Assembly (NCBI RefSeq): GCF_003010955.1 | Contig: NZ_PGGO01000021.1 | Span: forward strand, 1 to 64,000 | Direction: 5' to 3' | DNA length: 64,000 bases | Source of the DNA: Phyllobacterium brassicacearum | GTDB taxonomy: Bacteria; Pseudomonadota; Alphaproteobacteria; Rhizobiales; Rhizobiaceae | Part shown: piece by piece, positions 63,517 through 64,000 of the stretch | How the letters are laid out: each line of letters begins with the position of its first letter | Position numbering within the stretch: position 1 is the first letter of the stretch | Program-made: the position numbers and the translations under genes | Notes under the pieces: model-generated | The model's input: only the letters and a program-made list of their open reading frames with translations | The model's database searches: none | What the model was told of the DNA's origin: nothing

Positions 63517-64000
63517 ATGAAAATCGGTCGCAACTTGCTCGCGGGAGCGGCTCTTCTCGCCTTAGGTAGCATTTCAGCGCCGGCACAGGAGGTGACAGGC
63601 GTCCCCGGTTCGCCGGGAGCCACCACCACAATCGACGGAAAGCAGCTTCCGCCTCCAGCTCCGAAATTCGGTGGTGTAATCAAGGAGAAGGCCTCCGACT
63701 CGCAGCCCTGGTGGGCACCGCGCGTCGTTCCGCCCAAGGGAGCACCCAACGTGCTGCTGATCATGACGGATGACCAGGGTTTCGGTGCGCCAAGCACCTT
63801 CGGCGGGGTCATTCCCACTCCTGCCATGGATCGCGTCGCAGAGAGGGGATTGCGCTTTACTAATTTCCATTCGACGTCGCTCTGCTCGCCAACGCGGGCT
63901 GCTCTGATCACGGGACGCAACCATCATTCTGTCGGATCCGGGGTGGTCGGCGAAATAGCGACTGGTTTCCCTGGCTACGATTCGATCATCCCGATTGAGA
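63517..64000 (+). CDS. Secreted arylsulfatase, N-terminal part (runs off the window)
   Basis: 161 codons before the right edge. GGGAGGG precedes the ATG; the signal peptide ends near SAPA. The sequence parallels the 798-aa sulfatase closely (VTGVPGSPGATTTIDG, VPPKGAPNVLLIMTDDQGFG, FGGVIPTPAMDRVA) and carries the formylglycine site C123 in CSPTRAALITGRNHHS. It is evidently a paralogue and would be matured by the FGE at 55.4 kb. Confidence 0.93.
   Translation, partial: MKIGRNLLAGAALLALGSISAPAQEVTGVPGSPGATTTIDGKQLPPPAPKFGGVIKEKASDSQPWWAPRVVPPKGAPNVLLIMTDDQGFGAPSTFGGVIPTPAMDRVAERGLRFTNFHSTSLCSPTRAALITGRNHHSVGSGVVGEIATGFPGYDSIIPIE

Noticed and set aside
1-64000. CRISPR arrays, rRNA and tRNA genes
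   Set aside because: No regularly spaced direct repeats, no rRNA-like blocks and no cloverleaf with a TTCRANY arm were recognised by eye; a covariance-model search would be needed to exclude small RNAs.

Overview
The window reads as DNA from an alphaproteobacterium of the order Hyphomicrobiales (Rhizobiales; Phyllobacteriaceae, Brucellaceae or Rhizobiaceae are the likeliest families). The basis is the gene families (TrpX-type ABC transport, class III cyclases with AAA/TPR or TolB/TPR tails, IS6-family debris, DUF1194 and DUF454 proteins) and three palindromes at 22.4-22.6 kb that fit the repABC-plasmid parS consensus. It is probably part of a large secondary replicon, but no replication gene is present, so this is inference.

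Region 1 (1-21 kb) is orderly metabolic DNA. It holds a tryptophan-to-anthranilate module: a GntR regulator, kynureninase and tryptophan 2,3-dioxygenase on the minus strand, diverging from a three-gene TrpX-like ABC transporter that ends in an alpha/beta-hydrolase arylformamidase. Next come a 3-oxoacid CoA-transferase pair with a divergent PAS-LuxR regulator, and an omega-amino-acid transaminase with a divergent XRE-cupin regulator. A seven-gene ROK-controlled sugar locus follows (binding protein, two permeases, SIS-domain protein, PfkB kinase, ATPase), laid out like a fructosamine (Amadori product) operon. A GSU2403-type nucleotidyltransferase-fold gene sits behind four inverted ATTACCA half-sites.

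Region 2 (21-55 kb) is an accessory mosaic. Gene-poor, decayed DNA with parS-like sites and a Fic remnant (21.4-25 kb) is followed by an RTX repeat protein and a transglutaminase-like protein. After that comes a remarkable density of class III nucleotidyl cyclases, each joined to a different module: receiver-cyclase in an operon with a multi-GAF histidine kinase and a second receiver; SAM-cyclase-AAA-TPR, enclosed by inverted IS6-type ends; cyclase-LysR effector domain; frameshifted cyclase-TolB-TPR; DUF4242-cyclase; and two decayed cyclase pieces. Between them lie a MacAB-like export operon, a fragment resembling BREX BrxL cut by an IS6-family element, a selenium-binding protein/methanethiol oxidase with a membrane partner, and many IS6, IS110 and MITE-like scars.

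Region 3 (54.6-64 kb) is a sulfatase locus: a c-type cytochrome, a formylglycine-generating enzyme, three secreted sulfatases (CSPTR or CTAGR active sites) and a lipoprotein DUF900-type hydrolase. An 18-bp motif, GTWACNGTTACGTACTYG, lies in the same orientation 150-190 bp upstream of three of its transcription units, which suggests joint control.
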